64,000 nucleotides of DNA from Turritopsis dohrnii (lineage: Eukaryota; Cnidaria; Hydrozoa; Anthoathecata; Oceaniidae): the NCBI GenBank assembly GCA_027922465.2, contig BQMF02000036.1, forward strand, positions 868,001-932,000, read 5' to 3'. The notes beneath the pieces were generated by a model, which saw nothing but the letters and a program-made list of their open reading frames with translations, did not search any database and had not been told where the DNA came from. The position numbers and the translations under genes were made by a program. Of the stretch, positions 44,001-57,300 are shown piece by piece (positions within the stretch are counted from its first letter, which is position 1; each line of letters opens with the position of its first letter).

Positions 44001-44748
44001 TGTATGTCTTACATCCGTCAGACGTAAAATTGACATTATGGGTCCGGTAACAAAACACGATAATTTTATCTTTATGGTGGCAAATAAATGAACAAGATTC
44101 GCAAAAATGCGACTATATATTTCCCCAAAGTTGCAAACATTTTACCAATTATTGTGTGTACATTGATAACCATGAGAAAAATGTATCGTTAATTAATTAC
44201 AGTATAACTACCATCGACCTGATACTCAGGTTGAATTTAATGCCACAAAAAACTTACTTTGAAGTTATTATGAAATGAAATTGTTCACGGTCCAATGATA
44301 AGGTTTCTCTTAAAATTTTTTGCTGAGGAGTTAAAAAGTGACTGAGAAGTTACTATGGACACGTAGCTAAAAATGAAAAGACCTAAATGCGACTAATATT
44401 TTCCCTTAAACAACTGCATATCAAAAAACTCATCAATGTGTAAGACAATTTCATCTTAATATAAGATGTATGATCTTTTATTGTTGCAGAAGCTTGACAA
44501 GTTTCCTATTTGTAACTCAAATAAAACTATCTTACAACATCATACAATCAAATTTGTATATATACAGGTTTTCTGTACAAAAGAAGAAAAGAAAATTGTT
44601 AAACCTAGTTTTGATACCACAGTTTACTTTGGGGTAGGCATAAGCAAATAACTATCAAAATTAATCAAAATCTCTACTAACAAATATTACGTGTAACATT
44701 TCAAATTAGGACAGAATAGTTATTTTTTTAAAAAAGATGGCCTTATAG

Positions 44749-45253
44749 AGTGCGTTTACATGAGAGCCTTAGTGAACTCAAACCGGTTTGAAATTTCAAT
44801 CCTCCTGTTACGAGTTTCGATATGGGTAATTATTTCACTACGGTTCCTGGTCAAACCTTTAGCGATGTTTACATGATAACGGCTGTACTGAAATTTTACC
44901 CGTGATGATTTCAAACCTACTTAAGAAGTAGGTTTGAAATTTCGATACAGCTTGGAAAGGTGTGAAAGTTTTCACATTTCATTGTTTTATCATAAAATGT
45001 GTTAACAAGCATGTGCATGTTAATTAAATTTTGCTGACGACACATGAAATAAAAATATAGAATGTGCTAAATTTATTCCATCGTGCATAGAAAATATTTC
45101 TACCCGTATTGAAATCTCAAACCGGTGTGAGTTAAGTATAGCTCTCGTGTAAAAACGCACTCGTATACTAGAAACAAGTAAATCTATTGTTTCGATTTTT
45201 ACTCGACAAAACTCTCCAAGACCGTATCGAAATTTCTCATGTAAACAGAATGG
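44749..45253. mobile_element. MITE-like insertion with GTTTACATGAGA ends
   Basis: GCGTTTACATGAGAGCC at the left and TTTCTCATGTAAACAG at the right are inverted. Inner inverted motifs (CTCAAACCGGTTTG and CTCAAACCGGTGTGAG) give a nested hairpin. The matching block at 49.7 kb lacks this segment, giving an empty site. Confidence 0.6.
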
Positions 45254-45744
45254 CGACTTCAAACAGCTAAAAATTTCAAACTCTTAAAGTGGCAATTTAT
45301 AAAACTAAATTCAAGTATATATTCAGAATAACAGAAATATTTATTTTGTGTTTATTTTGTGGTAAAAATGACCTTCATATATAAATCCCAAATGGAAAAA
45401 AAAACTTTGGTAGTATATCAGGGGCGGATCCAGGGTTAGGCAACTTAGGCAAATGCCTAACCCAAAATCAGTTAAATAATGTTTTTCACAAATTGAAAAA
45501 GGTATTGTATTACAATAATCAGAAAATAATCGAAAATATCAAGAGATTCCCGCATCAATCCGATATCCTTTCTTTTTCGCAAATAGGATTATTCTCCCGG
45601 CGAGGCGCGGCGCGCGCCATGATGTTAAAATTAATGTTTTTTACAGCTTGAGTTTATAGGTATTGATTCTGCCCGGAAAACGACTTCTCATAGTTACATT
45701 GACAACACAGACTAGTGCCTAACGCTCACCTAGGCGAAGAAAAT

Positions 45745-45890
45745 TTGCCTAAGGAGCCCCGGGTTTACACACTTTAATGAATGAACTGGAAGAAAATTTG
45801 CCTAAGGTACAACCATGGGTTAACACTTTATTGAATGAACCAGAAGAAAATTTGCCTAAGGTACAACCATGGGTTTACACACTTTTATTG
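45745..45890 (+). repeat. Tandem repeat of about 55-60 bp, three units
   Basis: Units containing TTTGCCTAAGGTACAACCAT then GGGTTTACACAC...GAATGAA occur almost three times. They can be read as NLPKVQPWV...LLNE repeats, but no family is recognised and the ORF is only 70 codons. Confidence 0.65.
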
Positions 45891-46698
45891 AATGAATGGT
45901 CACCAAATCTGCACAAAACGACGTGGGAGACCTTCGAATTAGACCCAGTTCAACATGGATTCGCTAGAAAACATCGTTGCAGCTTTTGATAGCAATAATG
46001 AAGTATTAATTAGGAAATTTTGAATTCACTTAATACATCTGTTGAAAACAGACTTCAAAATCTAGGAAAAGCATTTTTTTCGAGTCATGTCTCTTCTTTT
46101 GCTTATGCGAAATGAAAAGATTGTGGCTGCTTTAAAGCAAGTGTTTTATTTTATGTAATATAAATGATTAGCATGGATCATTAGCACCATAATTCGTTGA
46201 CCATAAGTATGACGACAGTTAATTATTAGCTCAGCTATGTATAATAAGTTTGTTTGTGTCAACTGAACCGAAGCCTTTTCTTTATTGATTAATGATGTAT
46301 ATAAATATTTTTGGTATCTGTTTCTGTTAACCAAAAATATACATCTGTAAAAATGTTATGGAGTTACGTTTGAATGACTGAGTTTATAATACACAAAGTC
46401 ATTGTTATTTTTCTGAGTTGTTTTGCGTAGGCAGCTGCATGGTTTTTTTAGCACCAGTATCTCAACCTGGTAACTTATTTGTACAGTTCAGTATATAATT
46501 TTTCTTGGTTCGAGATGACTGTCTGGTTTTGAATTAAAGAACTTTAAAAGGATCCTGTGTCCAAAATGATATGAACCAATATGATAGAGATCAAAAAGCC
46601 TCTTGTTAGTATTACTTACTCCCAGTTTCTGAGATATGTATTTAATTTTTAAAATCTTACATTCACTTTATGCAATGCATATATTTTATGATATGTAA

Positions 46699-46863
46699 CA
46701 GTGGTGGATCTAGAGGTATGTCGAAATTTGTGTATGAGAGCATTAACATAATTTGTGAATTCAATTTATATTTCCAATGGGATTATTTGGACGCTTTTCC
46801 TTTATGGTTAGATTGCTAACACTCTCCTACACAAATTTCGACATACCTCTAGATCCGCCACTG
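46699..46863. mobile_element. Nested short hAT-like MITE (CAGTGGTGGATC ends)
   Basis: CAGTGGTGGATCTAGAGGTA, continuing TGTCGAAATTTGTGTA, is mirrored almost perfectly by the right end ending CTAGATCCGCCACTG. The arms are about 37 bp and the total length is 165 bp. It lies inside the 45419-48144 element. Confidence 0.8.
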
Positions 46864-48757
46864 TATAATAAGATAGTATATAGGTTAACTTTCTCATCGC
46901 AAGTTATCATTAATACTATATCTTTCTAATTTACTATAGAGAGAAAGGGCTTTCACTCTGAGTGAGTGATAAGAAAATGAAGTTATAATATATTGAGAGT
47001 TTATACACATAAAGAAAGAATAAAAATCTTATTACATAATTATCTATTGTATCATTTCATGATTTTTAAATCAAAATATCTGCCCAAGGAAACAGAATTT
47101 CCAAAAACTATAAGACTTCTGAAACAACTTTGTGCATTCTATCATCCCTCGAAATATCATTTTGGATGCAGAAACACTTTAACATCTTTGGAGTTATTCT
47201 TTCATTTTATAAAAACCACCTACGTTATGTCTTCTTTTGAAAAAGGTAATTACATAATGTTTTAGTTTGACTTCTTTGTTTCCTATGCTATATACATTAA
47301 ATTCTGGAAAAAATGTTGTAGCTCTTATTAGAGAGGAAGCAGTACATAATTTATCTGTTGTTGTGTAGTTTTATATATATAGGTTCTTGGACTTGTCTCA
47401 GGGATTTCTGTAAACACCATCTTTTACTATAATGTGGTTGACATTAATTATTTAACCATGGATCATTTTTAGGGTAGGGTATACTATTTGATTTCATGAA
47501 CGTATAGTGCAGAAATCTGTTTTTATTTTGCTGCTGGATATGATCAAGGAGCTTGTCTCTAACTTTGATTTTGGTCATTTTACTCTATTTCTTAACATAA
47601 TTTCTTTTCTTTTCTTTCTATCTGACCATCTTGCGAAGTACATAGATAAAATATCATGTATATGAAGTAAAATATCATAAAGTATATATCATGTATTTAT
47701 CTGAGTATCATGATAGGTGATTGAAAATTTATTTATTTGATTCATTACAAGTATGTTTTCGTTTGGTGGATGCTTCCTGTTCATGTACAAGCAATCAAGA
47801 AAATGAAGAAGATAACAGATGAAGTAATTTATTGGTTATTTACTTAACCTCCAACCTGGCAGAAAATATTATTTTGGCCTACATAACGTAGTTCAATACA
47901 TTCCATTCATACTCAATTAGTTTTCTTTTGTTTATTTCCCTTATTCCATTAGTGCAACAATACAGGCTTGCATTATAACACCCCTTTACGTTAGGACGAA
48001 TCAATTCGAGTTAATAATTTTTACACTTCGAAAAGTATGTATTAGATTGGGCGTAAATTGGCGTAAATTTCATCGATTGCGCCCGTATGTGTGTTTAACA
48101 AAAAAAATTTGCCTAACCCTTAAAAAATCCTAGATCCGCCCCTGTATATATATCCATAACCAAATCACTACATAGCTGAAAGTAGAAGTTCGTGCTCCGT
48201 CTTGATTTAAATTACAGACTGTCATTTGTGTTGTGTTTTGAATTACGTTCGTTGTTCGTACAGGAAAATTGACAGTACATATATTAAATTTTGCAAAATA
48301 AAATATGATATACAGTATCAAAACAGTATACCGTAACACGGGGTGACTTGAAACAAAATTTGCCGTTATTTTGCAAACTTTTGTTTATAACTTTTTATCT
48401 AAGAACTCAATTGTTAACAAACTTTGAAAAAAGTGTCATCCATCTTTTGTCTTTTAGATTATCAAATTACAAATAAATTGATGAATACCATCTCAAGTTA
48501 GAACTTCTCAAAGTACACCACTCAAAATTTATCGTGTGGGGGTGACTTGAAACAGTGCCATTTCCACAAAAATATTGGTTTATGGAGCGCCTAAGCAGAA
48601 AACGCGTATATAACGATTACTTTCGTAGAATACATAAATTAATTATATATTTCTCCCCATAGGAGGGCGAAATATATGTTAAAACCGGCATTTCCTTCTC
48701 CTTGTCGTTCACTTTTATAGCCTCGGTTCAGTATTCAGTATATTGGCCTAGCCAAGG

Positions 48758-49995
48758 TAGATAAGAATAGAGGCTAGTCTTCAGTGAAGTAGCGCCATTT
48801 CTTTTCAGTCAATGCAGTTGGGCAGTGGAAGATTTTAGCTTTATTCAAGAGATAAAACGTTAAATAATGGTATTAAGTCGTTTTAGTTCAGTGTTTTCCT
48901 TAATGTTTTGTAAAAAATTTTGAATAAAAATTTTCGAATGAACACAAGAAAAACAGAAAAAAGCGATATCAATGTCACAGACGTTTTGTTTTTGTTGTGT
49001 GTTGATAACAACGTTATGATGAATGGTGATTACATGCTTGGAACAGTAGAGCATTGAATCTGTGAGTTCAGTGCAAAGTTAAAAGTTCATTATTAAAAGC
49101 CAGGCTGAAGATTTATTTTTATTTTGCATCCTGATAATAATGTAGTCCAACTGAAACACATGATGTACAGCCATATGAAGGAAACCCTTTTTATGTGGAG
49201 AACAACCAGTTATTTATTTCAAAGAGTACATAACAAAAACTGCCAATAAAAACATGATATCGTATATGCAAAAAGATGTTCAGAAAACCAATTGTATACG
49301 TATAATATATATATTTTAATTAAAAGGATTAAGACACGTAAACAAACATGAAATAATCTGGTTGAATGTGCTTCCCTGGATAGTCGTTTGATACAACAAC
49401 ATATGAATTCCATGATCACGTATGCTGTTTTGATACTGTCTCGCAAAAGTTAATACATCTGGCAATTTTTATCACAAACATCAACGAACGTAAATCAAAA
49501 CACATTCCAACATAACAGTCTATAAATTAAATCAAGCCAAAACAATAACTTCTACTTCCAGCTATATAGTGATTTGGTTATGGATGTATGTTTTCACTAC
49601 TAAAATATTTTTTTTTCATTTGGGATTTATGAAGGTCATTTTTATCAAATTAATATATATGTGTGTAAACATGTTTTTTTAAATCAGAGATGTTTATTCT
49701 AAAAACTTGAATTCAGTTTTATAAATTGTCTTTCTAACTCTTTTCGTTCCTAATTTGAAATGCTACACATAATATATATATGTTTTAGTAAAGATTGGTT
49801 TTTGATTGCCTTTGATAGTTATTTGCTTTTATGTTTACTCCAAAAGTTTGACAATTTTCTCTTCTTCTTTTGTAAACCATTATACAAATTTGATTGTATA
49901 ATAATTATATATGTATATATAATTTGATAGTTTCATCTGAGTTATATACAGAAAGCAAGTGCTCTATTGAATTATATTTTTCCTGTGATTTTATT
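48758..49995. repeat. Inverted-repeat block, arm 2
   Basis: The inverse of 50505-51470 and of arm 1. It starts with AGAATAGAGGCTAGTCTTCA at 48766, which reappears inverted near 51425-51450. Non-coding by inspection. Confidence 0.75.
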
Positions 49996-50504
49996 GTTTA
50001 AAGGATAGGAAACTTGTCTTCTGCAGGAATAAAGATCATAATTATGATGTCCATAGTAACTTCTCAGTCACTTTTAACACATTGGCAAAAATTGTGAGGG
50101 AAACCTTATCATTTGATGTTCATACATCTTCTTTTCATAAAGTTCGAAATAAGTTTTTTTGTGGTATTAAGTTCAATTCCACCCTGATAAGTATGGACAG
50201 CATTTTTATATGAGTATCAAGTTGGTGGTAGCTTTACCATTGTAGCTGTACCATTTATCTTATGCTTATCTGTGTACACACGATAATTGATAAAATTTTT
50301 GCAACTTAGCAAGCAATTTTTCATATGATATTCTTTTTACTAAATTTATATCAATCATTAACTTTTTGTCAACTAAATTGCATAAAATAGCTTTGTGCAT
50401 TTGTTGGCATGGTGCTTTACGATTGTATATTCCAAACCCAAATATGCACCTGCCCTAAGTTTAACTCAGTTACGCCACTGGAATCTATTGGGATTTAAGA
50501 TGGG

Positions 50505-51470
50505 TATAGCCTTCCTAAATCCCAAATGAAAAAAATATGAAATAAAAAATAAACAGATTTCGGTAGTAAAAATATACATTCATAAGCAAATCACTTATAC
50601 ATATTTGCTGAAAGCAGACATTTGTGTTCTGGCTTGATTGACAACACAGCCAGGAATTGTATAGTTTGTAATTTACAGAATGTTATGGTGGAATGTGTTT
50701 TGATTTAAGCTTGTAATAAGAAAAAGGTTGTTCGTAATTAGAAAAATTAACAGTAATTAATTTTAAAGAAATAAAATATCATACATAAATACAGTATCAA
50801 AACAGTTCATATATGTGATCATGGAATTCATTCATAGTAAATTCTATTTAAGAAGCACACTCACTCAGATTCTTTCATGTTATTATCATTTGTCTCAATC
50901 CTGTTGTGTATTAAAAAATTACGTTGGTTTTCTGAACTTCTTGTTGCAGTTTTTGTTATATATATTATATACTCTTTGAATTAACATAACAGACTTTTCT
51001 CCACATAAAGTAAAGGGCTCGACAGCTCCCTTTTCATTATGGCTGTGTTGTGCCATCATCATGTGTTTTCAGTGTCAGTTTATGAGTCTTCAGCTGGCTG
51101 ATAAAATTTCGCCTTTGCTCTAATGCCACAGCTTCAATCCTTTACTGTTCCAAGAAATTAATTACTAATCATTGTAACACTGCTGTTGTTATCATCAATA
51201 AACAATAAACATCAGTGACATTTTTTAGATATAAATATTTTTGTTTCTGTTTTTCACACGTTCATTCAAAATATAACACAAAACATTCTAAGAAAACACT
51301 GAACTAAAATCATTTATTTCCATCATTTAATATTTCATCTGTCGAATCATCTCTTCAAAAAGCTTGCAGAAAACAAAAACTTCTTCCACTGCATCTGCAC
51401 TGACAGAGAAAAAATGGCGTACCACTTCACTGAAGACTAGCCTCTATTCTTAGCTACCTAACTACGCCAA
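50505..51470. repeat. Inverted-repeat block, arm 3
   Basis: The mirror of 48758-49640, including GATCATGGAATTCATTC near 50817 and TGAAGACTAGCCTCTATTCT near 51428. Together with arm 2 it makes a roughly 2.7-kb imperfect palindrome with its centre near 50.1 kb. Confidence 0.75.
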
Positions 51471-52831
51471 AGTTCAATGTGGAACGAGTAAAAACCTTTA
51501 CTCCAGTGTAAGGAGGAATCCAGGCTAGTACTGTGGACAAAAATTCTGGAATAACGGACGGAAGGACAGACAAATGCTAATGAAAGATCAGCTGCTACTG
51601 CGCGCTGATCAATAAACATTCCATAAAAGAGAATGAGGGGAGGCAACACGCATGGATTCTCATTGTTTGAAAATGGAATAGAAATTTGAATAGAGCTAAA
51701 GTGAGCTAAAGTTTGATGTTATTTTATCTCTTTTCGTATTTCTATGCTCCACTTGAATTTTTCATCCGCCATGTTTGCCATTCGATAGTTTTGGTGGTAC
51801 TGCGCATGCACTGTTACAAAAATTATATTTTCCAACCCAACCTTCCAGCCTTCCGGTTTGGAGATATTACATGAGGCGAGCCAACCCGCCAAATCAATCC
51901 AACCCGGGTTGGAAAAATGAGCCAACCCGCCTTGCCGGGTTGACTCGCCTCATATAATATGGAATATAATTTCTGCATGAATTTGCCAAAATGCCGAGCT
52001 AGCTGATTTTCTTCTACCGAAATATTTTGTATTTTCAGGACAAAATTAATTTACAAATTATTTATTGCAATGCAAGTGCAAGAGCTTCTCGCAACGGACG
52101 TAAATTTTTGACGTCTTCGAAAAATCTTTAAAAAGGGCATAATTTTCACCTTTTTCTCTTGCACTGTGTTGTAAAAAGTCTTGAATTTGAACAATGGCTT
52201 CTGATATCGTCTTCCTTACATCAGTCAATGGTTTATACGAACAACAGTCAACGAAACAATCGAACAAGAGGTTCAAATGGTCCAAAGGGAGAACGCTTTA
52301 TTAAAACGGTAGAATTTTCTTCTACCGAGCTGCAGCCGGGTTACAAACGGGTCAACCCGCCTCATATAATCAGGCTCTTAAAAATAATACCTGTGTTTAT
52401 GCAATAAACTTGTTTTTTTTTCGATTTCGCTTCACAGTCAAACATTTTTCCATTTTGACCTTCAGGCCTTCAGTCCTGATAGTGCCTTCTTGTTTTTTAC
52501 CAATAGATGAGTTTCTAAGTGACGTGATGTTTATAAACATTAGTGTTTTTTGCTCGATAATTGCTGTGAGTTTCAACATAAATGCTTAATAGATCAAGTC
52601 AATTTCCTACCAATATGCGCACGGATCTTGGTTGGCAATTAGATGCTCTCTGCACACTGTCGGTTAAACCGGTTCTCAGGAGGTGTTTTTAAGACAAAAA
52701 AAATTATTAAAAATAATACTCATTAGCACTCGAAATCTATTTTTGTGAAGTTTATTAAATTTTTAGTTTAAACAGATCTTTAACTGGTAATTAACATCAG
52801 AAACTCATCTATATCATGTGCATTAAAAGTA
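51471..52831. other. Intergenic with a GC-rich palindrome, no gene seen
   Basis: Short ORFs only. The ORF at 52058-52285 on the minus strand has no recognised family. A palindromic repeat sits at 51864-51960, and a related AACCCGCCTCATATAAT sequence at 52350. Confidence 0.5.
51864..51960. repeat. Palindrome: ATGAGGCGAGCCAACCCG arms
   Basis: ATATTACATGAGGCGAGCCA, continuing ACCCG, is mirrored by CGGGTTGACTCGCCTCATAT then AATAT. The inner part repeats CCAACCCG several times. A further arm occurs near 52335-52370. Confidence 0.65.
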
Positions 52832-53241
52832 CAGTGTGTCCCAGAGAATTTCGGTCTGAGATTTTAACAGCCTATAACTTTTCACACATATATCAGATTT
52901 CAGCGATTTTTATACCATTCGATAGGATTTTATCCAAGGATTCCAAAAATGTATATTACAAATAATTTAGTCCAAAACCTTTGGAGTAAATAAGTTTTCT
53001 TTAAACCGTTACGGTCATTAATTCCTTAATGATTAATAAAAATATGTTTTCATGTGCAATTTATCTTTTGTTTATTAAAAACTTGTCGCGGTGTTATCGA
53101 ACACATTAAAATTAATATCTCATCACAAAATTAAAAATTGTGATACGGGGGTTAAATCGTATGAACAATGGCTAGGGAATTAATTTGGCTTTAGAAGAAC
53201 TAAATTTGGCTCTAAAAGTGTTTTTCACGAGATAAAATATC

Positions 53242-54300
53242 ATGGCTCAGCTTACGAAAGAACAACGTATTTTTGTTGTAAAAAAATATCACGAAACAAG
53301 GAGTTATGTTGCTGTCCAGGAGCAATTTCGCCAAGCTTTTCCCGGAAGAAATCCACCGGCAAAGAGCACAATTCAGCACAACATCCGAAAATATCACATT
53401 GATGGAACAAGTTTGAATGTAAATAAGGGAAGAGGTGGTAGGAGGAAGACAGTACGTACGAACCAAAATATTCAAAGAGTTCAAGGGCTACTTGGCCAAC
53501 GTCAACTATCATGTAGGAGAAACACTCTTGGCTTGTCAAAATCAAGTTTTAATCGCATCATAAAAAATGATTTGCAGTGGCATCCGTACAGGATCCAAGA
53601 AGTGCAAAAGCTGGAAGCAGCAGATTATGGTCGACGGTTAACATTCTGTCGTTGGTTTGTACATCATGCACGCAACAATAGATTTCTGAGCAAGCTCGTT
53701 GTTGGGGATGAAGCCATGTTTTCTTTGAATGGTCATGTCAGCACGCAAAATGTCCGATGCTATGCACCGAAAGGTAACCCTCCAGATTTCAAGTTTGAAA
53801 GGCATCATTCAAGGGATAAGCTTCACGTTTGGATTGGGCTTTGTGGAAATGGAGAAATGATTGGACCATATTTTTTCAATCGGAATGTTAATGGTCGTAC
53901 CTACGGTGAAATGTTGTTACGGTTTGTCTTTCCTGCTATAGCAAGAATTTATCATCAGTTTGGGTTAACGTTTGACGGTGTCTGGTGGATTCAAGATGGT
54001 GCAACCTCCCACAGAACCATAGAAGTTTGAAGATCGAGTTGTGGCGTTGCATCATGGCATCGAGTGGCCTCCCAGATCCCCAGACTTAACCCCTTGTGAT
54101 TTTTTTCTGTGGGGCTACTTAAAACAAAAAGTTTTCTCCACTGAGATCCAGAATTTACCAGAGTTAAGAAGAAAAATTGTTGACGCAACAAATGATCTTC
54201 GACAAAACCAAAATTTTATGACAGTAAGAAATGACAGTAAGAGCACATCGCTGTCTTCAGAGAAACGGGGGACATGTCGAGACAGCTTAAAATTTTTATT
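53242..54300 (+). pseudogene. Tc1/mariner-type transposase, frameshifted
   Basis: The first 262 codons (53242-54030) start MAQLTKEQRIFVVKKYHETR, a helix-turn-helix type N-terminus seen in DUF4817-like transposases. Catalytic Asp candidates are in VVGDEAMFSL and WWIQDGATSHRT. A one-base shift near 54027 then separates the third in WPPRSPDLTPCDFFLWGYLK (frame from 54041). The spacing between the second and third Asp is about 29 residues as read across the shift. The C-terminus runs up to the LINE insertion. The protein would cut and paste DNA at TA sites; this copy is inactive. Confidence 0.85.
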
Positions 54301-54310
54301 TTTAATTATT

Positions 54311-57300
54311 TGTAAGTAAGTAAGTAAGTAAGTAAGTATCAATTTATTTCAATACAGATAAGTGGAGACCACTTCAATAGAATTAATCTAAATAAAGGAA
54401 GGGCCACCACATCAAAAACTTACAAACATCAAAATGTTACAAAATTAAACAAACAAGTAAACAAATAAAGAGTAAAAAGCTAGAAAAATGAAAAATAAAC
54501 AAAATGCTACAAAACACCTTGTGTGACAACTAAAATAAAAGTAAAATTAAAAATAACTAGCTTTTTTTTAAATTTTTTACTTATTTTAAAAATATGAGAA
54601 AACAATCAACATCTATCAATACTGTACATGCAACAGAAAAATTTTAGTACCAACTAAACGTAAGAAGACAAAAAATATTATTTGACTAGGTGTTTCAACC
54701 TGTTAAGTGATAAAAGTTGACAAATCATCAACATCAAGGTAGTTCTGAAGAAGATTCCAAGAGGCTACTGATTGGTATGTTAAAGAGTAATCTCCAAACC
54801 TAACGGTGGAAACTTTCGGAAGACGCAAAATACCAGATTTCGCTCTTCGAGGACGAGAATAATCACGAGAAATATCAGCTAAATCAAAAGTGTCATACAA
54901 CGGAGAAGGTACATTGCCGTTCAGAAGCTTATACATAAAGACAATGTTACAAAACTTGATAAAATCATGAAAAGAAAGAATTCTAAGTTGAGTAAAAAGG
55001 GGAAGAGAATGAGCATTAAAATCTGAAAATGTCATAATTCTAACAGACTTTTTGTGAAGAGTCATAATGCGTTTCGTTGAATTTTGATTTAAAGCCCATA
55101 CATTAGCTGAGTAAGACAAATGAGAATGAAATAATGATAAAAGAACTTCTCTCGACACAAAATGTCGCAGCTTACTTAGTGCACCATTCGCTCTAACTAA
55201 CTTTTTGCAAACAAAGCTTATGTGATCACCCCAGTTTAAATTCGAGTCAATGATCACACCTAGATACTTTGCAGATTCACTAGGATAAAGTCTAGTACCA
55301 TTGATTTTAACCTTGAAATCAAATAAAGGTGGTGTACGTGTTGGTGAAAATAAAAGTAGTTCAGACTTTTTTGAATTTAGTGAAATCTTATTGGCATTCA
55401 ACCAGTTAACTAAACATTTCAAGTCAATATTCATTCTCTTTGCAAGAGACTTTAATGAGCTTTGCCGATCTAAAAGCATAGTGTCATCAGCAAATAAATT
55501 TACCACAGAAAAAGGGATAGCATGGTGTAGGTCGTTAATATAGATTAAAAATAAAAGTGGGCCTAACACTGATCCTTGGGGTACACCGTGCAAAATTATC
55601 TTAATGGACGATTTCGATCCAGAAACAGATACAAATTGCGATCTATTTGATAAAAAAGACTTGAACCAATTAAGAGCTACTCCTCGAATACCATAGGAAT
55701 ATAGTTTTGAAAATAAAATATTATGGTCGACCGTATCGAACGCTTTTTGTAAATCTATCAGAACAGAGCAAGCATACTCACCAGAATCGAGAGCTTTTCT
55801 TATTTTCTCTGTGTAATTTATCAAGGCAGACGATGTTGAGTGCTTAGATCTAAATCCAAACTGTAGGGGATAAAGACAATCGCTTTTTTCAAAAAATTGA
55901 ACAAGCCTCTTTTGCATGAGTTTCTGATAAACTTTGTCAATATTAGATAGTAGTGAAATAGGCCTATAGTTTTCAGTACTTAGTGGAGACCCTTTATTTT
56001 TAAAAACTGGAACAACCATTGCTTCTTTAAGTTTTGAAGGAAACACACCTGTTACGAAAGACAAATTAATGAGTTCTGATAAAATAACAGAAACTTGATT
56101 TGAAACAAGATTAAGAAGCTTAAAATGAATGCTGTTGGGACCAGACGCTTTGCTTTTACTAAAAGAATTCAAGATGTTTTGGACTTCAGAAGGATCTGTG
56201 GGACTAACAGACGTGGGCAACAGACGAAAAAAATTCATTAAATGTCTCTGAAACTGTTAAAGGATCTGAGGTAACAGAGTTTTTTACAAGCAAGGAGATA
56301 TTCCTGTTCGTCTTAGAATTTTGAACTGAGATGATTTCTTTAATACCAGACCAAATCTTTCTCAAGTTATTACTGTTAGTGACAAAATACTTGTTAAAAC
56401 AAAGCTTCTTACTAAGGCGCAAAAGAGTAACGATACGATTACGATAAAACTTATATCTGGAGAAAAGGAAATCTCTCAGACCAGGGTCATCTGTATTATT
56501 GATGTCACCTAGGATACTATCTCGAATTTTCATGGACGTTAAAAGTCCTTTTGTTATCCAAGGTTTACTTTGTAACTTAGCTTGCTTTTTGGTGAGTTTA
56601 GTCAAAGGCACGTGTTTGTCATAAAGAACATTATACTCATTTAAAAAATCGTTGAAAGATGCATCAGAATCATTATTTTTGACTTTAAGAATTTCATCCC
56701 AATTATTATTGCTAAAGTCCTGATAAAATTTTCCTGGATCAAACTTAGACCAGTTTCGTACCATACCTTTTGGCTTAGAAGACATAGATTTCAGTTTTAA
56801 ATCAAGAAAAAGAAACTGTGGTAAGTGGTCCGAGATCCCAATAGTGAGGTTACCAGAAGTTGAGGAAAAACTGTTTGCAGACAAAAAAATATTGTCAATC
56901 AAAGTGTTCGATTGGCTAGTAATACGGGTTGGTAGAGTAATATATGGTAAAAATTGATATGAACCAAGAGAATCTAAAAAATTAGAATGTGAAGATATAC
57001 AATCACTGTTCAGAAGATTAATGTTAAAATCTCCTAGAAGAACACAAAGTTTATTCTCTTTAGAAACTTTGTTCAGAAAAGGTGACAAAAAACTTTCATT
57101 AAAAACTTCAATATCCATTGAAGGATGCCTATAAACACAACCTACAATGATGCTCTTTTTATTCTTAAATTTAACTTCTAGGCAGCCACTTGAGAAAAGA
57201 AGGGTAGAACAGTCATCACGAGGAACACATGTCAATTTGTTCGAGATGTAAAGGCCTGCCCCGCCCACTTCAGTTTCTGAGGTTGTGTGCATAAAATAAT

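Larger units (their letters stand above)
45419..48144. mobile_element. hAT-like non-autonomous element (CAGGGGCGGATC termini)
   Basis: CAGGGGCGGATCCAGGGTTA at the left and TCCTAGATCCGCCCCTG at the right are inverted, preceded by or followed by TATAT target sequence. 'TTGCCTAACCC' also occurs inverted near both ends. The interior (2.7 kb) has only short ORFs, a tandem repeat at 45745-45890 and a nested MITE at 46699-46863. The paralogous blocks at 49590 and 50560 run through the insertion point without it. Confidence 0.7.
44210..48350. repeat. Inverted-repeat block, arm 1 (interrupted by two insertions)
   Basis: The pieces 44210-44740, 45260-45418 and 48145-48350 match, in opposite orientation, the block 49430-50220. 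Shared runs include GTGACTGAGAAGTTACTATG and CCATAACCAAATCACTA. Two elements (44749-45253 and 45419-48144) interrupt this arm and are absent from the other copies. I see no protein-coding signature in the block. Confidence 0.75.

Noticed and set aside
44210..51470. A multi-exon protein-coding gene in the inverted-repeat block
   Set aside because: The arms are conserved without any shared reading frame, and all ORFs are under about 90 codons and not matched between copies.
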